Below are positions 22,234 through 25,181 of a stretch of 25,181 nt of DNA, piece after piece. The stretch comes from an uncultured Collinsella sp. (lineage in GTDB: Bacteria > Actinomycetota > Coriobacteriia > Coriobacteriales > Coriobacteriaceae): the NCBI GenBank assembly GCA_902478995.1, contig CABSNF010000029.1:1-25181 (forward strand), in the 5' to 3' direction. Within the stretch, counting starts at the first letter, position 1. Every line of letters starts with the position of its first letter. Made by a program: the position numbers and the translations under genes. The notes beneath the pieces were generated by a model, which saw only the letters and a list, made by a program, of their open reading frames with translations, searched no databases and was not told where the DNA came from.

Positions 22234-22258
22234 TATTGTGTTCTAAATAAGGTATCAT
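22228..22258 (+). promoter_or_regulatory. possible promoter and autoregulatory site of the Fur-family gene
   Basis: TATCAT (22253-22258) could be a -10 box, with TTAGTA 17 bases upstream as a poor -35. Between them, TATTAG (22228-22233) and CTAAATA (22243-22249) form an imperfect AT-rich dyad, of the kind PerR/Fur proteins bind. Weak evidence only. Confidence 0.3.
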
Positions 22259-22294
22259 TTGCTTCATGCCGTTTACAGAAAAGAGGCGAGGCGC

Positions 22295-22675
22295 ATGGCG
22301 GTGCAAAGAAGGAATACCAGGCAGCGAAAGCTGGTTCTTGACGCTGTGCGCCAAAGCTATAACCATCCCACCGCCGACGAAATCTACAATGTCGTACGCG
22401 AACAGGATGACAAGATCAGCCGCGGCACGGTCTACCGCAACCTCAATCTCTTAGCCGACGCCGGCGAGATTCTTTCTATTAAGACGCCGGGCGGCAGCCG
22501 CTTCGATCGCACCATCGAGCCGCACGCACATATCATCTGCACCTCGTGCAGCCGCGTCATCGACGTGCCGCTCCCCTTCGATGCCCAGCTCGACGCCAGG
22601 GCATCCGAACAAATCGGATGGAGCGTCAGCTCGCACTACACCATCTTTGAGGGACTCTGCCCCGACTGCCGGTAG
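22295..22675 (+). CDS. Fur family regulator, PerR-like
   Basis: A 126-residue metal-dependent repressor. The winged helix (1-65) includes HPTADEIYNVVREQDDKISRGTVYRNLNLLADAGEI. The dimerisation domain has the structural zinc site CTSC (82-85) and CPDC (122-125). RFDRTIEPHAHIICTSCSRVIDV, with Asp71, His77, His79 and Asp90, resembles the regulatory metal site of peroxide sensors, so PerR is more likely than Fur or Zur. PerR loses DNA binding when its iron-bound His residues are oxidised by peroxide. ATG 22295 has GAGGCGAGG upstream; an in-frame start upstream lacks a site. Targets cannot be seen here; the call of PerR over Fur is moderate. Confidence 0.88.
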   Translation: MAVQRRNTRQRKLVLDAVRQSYNHPTADEIYNVVREQDDKISRGTVYRNLNLLADAGEILSIKTPGGSRFDRTIEPHAHIICTSCSRVIDVPLPFDAQLDARASEQIGWSVSSHYTIFEGLCPDCR

Positions 22676-22680
22676 CCTTT

Positions 22681-22745
22681 GGGGCATGCCTGCAAATCTA
22701 CTTTCCCATCCGTTACAGCAAACAGTACATTTCTAGGCATGTCCC
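22681..22745. repeat. 65-bp inverted-repeat element between convergent genes
   Basis: GGGGCATGCCT (22681-22691) and AGGCATGTCCC (22735-22745) pair over 11 bp with one mismatch around a 43-base AT-rich centre. It fills nearly the whole gap between the Fur-family gene and the HAD gene. No T-run follows, so it is a poor terminator candidate. It looks like a small intergenic palindromic element. Confidence 0.6.
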
Positions 22746-22751
22746 GAAAAC

Positions 22752-23549
22752 CTACTCGGCGAGCAGGCGACGCAGCTCTTCTTCGACCGTGCGCACGTAG
22801 CGGACGCGGTCGTTGATGCCACGCATAGAGGGATTGCAGCTCTCCATCAGATAGGGATGGCCCACGACGTTAAGCATGTCGCGATCGTTCTCATTGTCGC
22901 CAAACGCCATCATCTCATCGGGCGAAATACCCAGAGCACGACCGTAATCGGCAAGCGCGGAGCCCTTGCCCGAACCGAAACCGATAAAGTCCGTCCATTC
23001 GGTTCCCGACGTCATCACGTCGACACGGTCGCTGAAGAGGCGCTCAAAATGCTCCAGCGCCGCCGGCTGATCAACCTCGGGCGTCTGGAAGGCAATCTTA
23101 ATGACGTCCTCGTCGATGTCCTCGGGACGGTCGACCACCGCCACATCGCAGTGGACCTCATAGCGCAAATGGTCGACGAACGCATCATTGCCGCTCATGG
23201 TGTAGAGGTGCCCCTCGCACGAAAGGGTCACGTCGGCATGGGGATACGCAACCACGGCATTCGCGATATCCATAGCAAGGCTGCGCTCCATGGAACGCTT
23301 GACAACGGCACGTCCCTCGCTCATCACCAGGGCTCCGTTTTCGCATACATATGCGAGCTCATCGGCCACCGGGGCAAACAGGTGGCGCAAGCTCGCATAT
23401 TGACGGCCGCTCGCCGGCATAAACACGATACCGCGACGATGCAGCTCATCGATAAGCTCAAAGGCCTCGGAACGCGGCTCGCGCTCCCCCGGATGCAGCA
23501 AAGTGCCGTCCAAATCGCATGCAATCAGCTTGATTCCCTCAAGACCCAT
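22752..23549 (-). CDS. Cof-type HAD phosphatase
   Basis: A 265-residue haloacid-dehalogenase phosphatase of the Cof (IIB cap) group, which dephosphorylates small metabolites such as sugar phosphates or flavin and PLP precursors. Motif I is CDLDGTLL with nucleophile Asp12 and acid/base Asp14. MPASGRQYASLR is motif II, with its Ser/Thr-equivalent. GSGKGSAL carries the motif III Lys, and MAFGDNENDRDML the motif IV acids. The cap domain lies between about 85 and 190. ATG 23549 has GGGGGAAAG upstream; the frame is open further upstream through a hairpin, with no better site. It is the last gene of the FKBP-UreE-HAD minus-strand group, 84 bases after the UreE-like gene. The substrate is unknown. 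Confidence 0.92.
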   Translation of the reverse strand: MGLEGIKLIACDLDGTLLHPGEREPRSEAFELIDELHRRGIVFMPASGRQYASLRHLFAPVADELAYVCENGALVMSEGRAVVKRSMERSLAMDIANAVVAYPHADVTLSCEGHLYTMSGNDAFVDHLRYEVHCDVAVVDRPEDIDEDVIKIAFQTPEVDQPAALEHFERLFSDRVDVMTSGTEWTDFIGFGSGKGSALADYGRALGISPDEMMAFGDNENDRDMLNVVGHPYLMESCNPSMRGINDRVRYVRTVEEELRRLLAE

Positions 23550-23578
23550 ATGCTTTCCCCCAAAGCACCTCATCAACA

Positions 23579-23621
23579 GCAAGACGGACTTTGATTGGTC
23601 GCCCCTCAAAGCCCGTCTTGC
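23579..23621 (-). other. 16-bp hairpin between the UreE-like and HAD genes
   Basis: GCAAGACGGACTTTGA (23579-23594) and TCAAAGCCCGTCTTGC (23606-23621) are complementary over 16 bp with a single position that becomes a G-U pair in minus-strand RNA; the loop is 11 bases. No T-run follows on either strand. It could act as a processing or leader structure for the HAD gene. Confidence 0.65.
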
Positions 23622-23633
23622 GCATACGTGCGC

Positions 23634-24212
23634 TTAGCCGCGCGTCTTTTTTACGATGGTAAAGTCGGGAGCCATGCTCACGACGACCTCCGCCGCACTC
23701 GACGCAAAGCGTCGGCTGGCATCGAGCTCGCGCGTGACCACCGAGAGCCGAACACCCTCGACACCCCGGAGCATGCGGCCCAAAACAGGCTGCACCGGCG
23801 TATACATGCGCACGGTATGCTCGTCCGAGTCGCCCCGGAAGAGCGGCGCATGCATGTTGCCGATCTCCCAGCACGCATGCGCGAGTGCAATCGGATCCAT
23901 GCGGTCGACTTCGACCAAATAAACCTCGGCGCTGCGCAGGCGCACAATAACCGCCACAGGCACCACGCCCGAACGGTCAATGGCGAGCACGTCGCCATCG
24001 GCAAGACGACCGCCGTCGGCAGTATCCAGCCGAACATCGATCGTGCGCCCCAGCTCCGTCACGCCAACAAACGCGCATACATCAGCCTGGTCCCAATCGA
24101 GCAGTAGCTCGTCAACTTCAAAGACACCGCCCAGCTCCCGGCGAAGCAGGAGTTCATAGGACGGGTCGTTGAGATTTCCCAAGCATGTCGTCGAAACCAA
24201 GCGTTCAGGCAT
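23634..24212 (-). CDS. UreE-like metallochaperone
   Basis: A 192-residue protein resembling UreE, which delivers nickel to urease. The N-terminal domain (about 30-95) shows the UreE pattern 'G.....v.L.dg..L.dGDvLa.....vV.V', here TIDVRLDTADGGRLADGDVLAIDRSGVVPVAV. The C-terminal ferredoxin-like domain has ALAHACWEIGNMHAPLF (109-125), corresponding to UreE 'A..LGNRHvp', with His121 at the nickel-binding position. There is no His-rich tail. No urease structural or other accessory genes are in the window. ATG 24212 lies 3 bases after the stop of the FKBP gene, with GAGGG overlapping that stop, so the two are tightly coupled. SlyD-type FKBPs also bind nickel in other bacteria, which supports a metal-handling role. 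A different metal or target is possible. Confidence 0.72.
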   Translation of the reverse strand: MPERLVSTTCLGNLNDPSYELLLRRELGGVFEVDELLLDWDQADVCAFVGVTELGRTIDVRLDTADGGRLADGDVLAIDRSGVVPVAVIVRLRSAEVYLVEVDRMDPIALAHACWEIGNMHAPLFRGDSDEHTVRMYTPVQPVLGRMLRGVEGVRLSVVTRELDASRRFASSAAEVVVSMAPDFTIVKKTRG

Positions 24213-24215
24213 ACT

Positions 24216-24644
24216 CTAACCCTCGACCTCGACGAGCTCGATATCAAAGTTGAGGTCCTTGCCGGCAAGCTCGTGGTTGGCATCGAGCGTCACGGCCTCG
24301 GGCGTCACGTCGATGACCACGGCGGGGACGGGCATGCCGCTGGGCGTGGACAGGAAGAGCTTCATGCCCTTCTCGATCTGCTCGATGTTGGGAACCTGCT
24401 CGGCCGGGAAGGTAATAACCATCTCGGGATTGTGCTCGCCGTAGGCATCGGCAGCAGGAATGTGCACGGTCTTCTTCTCGCCCACCTGCATGTCGACAAC
24501 AGCGGCGTCGAAGCCCTTGATCATCTGGCCGGCGCCGCAGGTGAACTCCAGCGGCTCGCCGCGATCGTAGGAGCTATCGAACTGCGTGCCGTCGTCGAGC
24601 GTGCCGCGATAATGAGTCTTGACCTTCTTGCCCTGGTTGGACAT
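24216..24644 (-). CDS. FKBP-type peptidyl-prolyl isomerase, SlyD-like
   Basis: A 142-residue cytoplasmic foldase that speeds cis-trans isomerisation of proline bonds. The FKBP core is split as in SlyD: VKTHYRGTLDDGTQFDSSYDRGEPLEFTCGAGQMIKGFDAAVVDMQVGEKKTVHIPAADAYGEHNPEMV, then an insert-in-flap chaperone domain (about 75-120), then the closing strand KDLNFDIELVEVEG. The C-terminal His/Cys-rich nickel-binding tail of E. coli SlyD is missing. ATG 24644 has GGAGGTT 5 bases upstream. A -10-like TATAGT (24703-24708, minus strand) and a GGCGGC/GCCGCC leader hairpin (24663-24685) lie upstream. It is the first gene of the group with UreE-like and HAD genes. Confidence 0.92.
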   Translation of the reverse strand: MSNQGKKVKTHYRGTLDDGTQFDSSYDRGEPLEFTCGAGQMIKGFDAAVVDMQVGEKKTVHIPAADAYGEHNPEMVITFPAEQVPNIEQIEKGMKLFLSTPSGMPVPAVVIDVTPEAVTLDANHELAGKDLNFDIELVEVEG

Positions 24645-24764
24645 GGTAACCTCCGTGATAAGGGCGGCGCACAACGCGGGCCGCCGTGAACATATGGCGC
24701 TAACTATACCCTAGTCATACAATTCAAAGACAGTTTGCAAAGAAACGCTGCAACCGGAGGATCC

Positions 24765-25136
24765 ATGGCATATCCCGTATTTGACTTACACTGCGACACC
24801 GCCGACCGCATCGGCTGGGCCACGCTCGATCTCGACCTGCGCTTTACCGCCGGCACCGACGGTTATTTCCCCGGCGACGAAACGCATCCGCAAGATTTCG
24901 ACCTCATCGAGGGCAACGCCTGCGCCATCTCGCTCGCAAAGATCGGCAACACGCCGTGGGCACAGTGCTTCGCCACGTTTGTCCCCGACGAGATTCCCAC
25001 CGCCCACGCCGCGCGCTTCCAGGCGCAAATCATGGCGCATATGAGCGGCCAGGCAATGCTCAACCACGACCGCATGGTCAACGTACGCAGCGCCGCAGAC
25101 ATTCGCCCTGCGCTCAAAGACGGCAAGGTCGCTTGC
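24765..25136 (+). CDS. membrane dipeptidase family (M19) enzyme, N-terminal fragment
   Basis: The first 124 codons of a renal-dipeptidase-like (peptidase M19) metallohydrolase that cleaves dipeptides. The start MAYPVFDLHCDTADRIGW contains the H-x-D zinc motif at the beginning of the barrel. There is no signal peptide, so it would be cytoplasmic. ATG 24765 has GGAGG (24756-24760) 4 bases upstream. It is divergent from the FKBP gene. The coding sequence is cut by the adapter: residues after KVAC are adapter-encoded, and about two thirds of a normal ~350-residue enzyme is missing. Confidence 0.85.
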
Positions 25137-25181
25137 CTGTCTCTTATACACATCTGACGCTGCCGACGAAGCTAGAAGTGT
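25137..25181 (+). other. Nextera adapter plus i5 index (library artefact)
   Basis: Bases 25137-25155 read CTGTCTCTTATACACATCT, the reverse complement of the Tn5 mosaic end. GACGCTGCCGACGA (25156-25169) is the read-1 side tail. AGCTAGAA (25170-25177) is index-sized and, reversed, agrees with the i5 index I remember as S515. GTGT begins the P5 stem. Not genomic. Confidence 0.97.

Overview
The window is a 25.1-kb assembled contig, probably from a Gram-positive high-GC gut actinobacterium of the class Coriobacteriia. Collinsella is my best guess. The basis is roughly 60% GC by eye, strong AGGAGG-type ribosome binding sites, frequent GTG/TTG starts, a sortase-anchored surface protein, actinobacterial-style LexA boxes and TACAAT/TACTAT-like -10 elements. 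The genus is an inference. Both ends are Illumina Nextera adapter with index-sized tags (1-42 and 25137-25181), so real genomic DNA is only 43-25136 and both terminal genes are cut by the adapter.

Left part (43-7875): the 5' end of glucose-6-phosphate isomerase; a short protein resembling only the N-terminal half of an iron-containing alcohol dehydrogenase, bracketed by copies of a short repeat; an SOS-type unit of a Y-family DNA polymerase and a YolD-like partner behind two LexA-like boxes; a large LPXTG-type surface protein running convergently into it; a membrane-anchored heavy-metal-associated protein behind a CsoR-like operator; and a divergent DUF3793-flavodoxin pair with a possible DtxR-like site.

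Middle part (7933-14585): a polar amino acid ABC transporter (lipoprotein, permease, ATPase) whose permease carries an unusual secreted N-terminal domain, then endonuclease IV, a Gfo/Idh/MocA oxidoreductase and a ferredoxin-like aldo/keto reductase, all on the minus strand. Two 79-bp repeat copies that differ at one base each sit directly against the ribosome binding site of the next gene.

Right part (14748-25136): a 64-aa protein resembling the C-terminal end of a cyclase-family hydrolase; ketopantoate reductase; a small membrane protein; a secreted coiled-coil protein; the sulfhydrylase MetY with an apparent 17-aa cysteine-containing leader peptide, divergent from a LysR regulator; RNase HI; a second Gfo/Idh/MocA oxidoreductase coupled to an acylphosphatase; a PerR/Fur regulator; and a minus-strand group of a SlyD-like FKBP isomerase, a UreE-like nickel chaperone and a Cof-type HAD phosphatase. 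A truncated membrane dipeptidase closes the contig.

I see no tRNA, rRNA, CRISPR array, transposase or phage gene, and no intergenic stretch over 300 bases. The longest gaps are 5873-6144 and 18878-19152, both described below. The most interesting items are the metY leader peptide, the 79-bp repeat with alternative hairpins, the FKBP-UreE pair with no urease gene in view, and the permease fusion.
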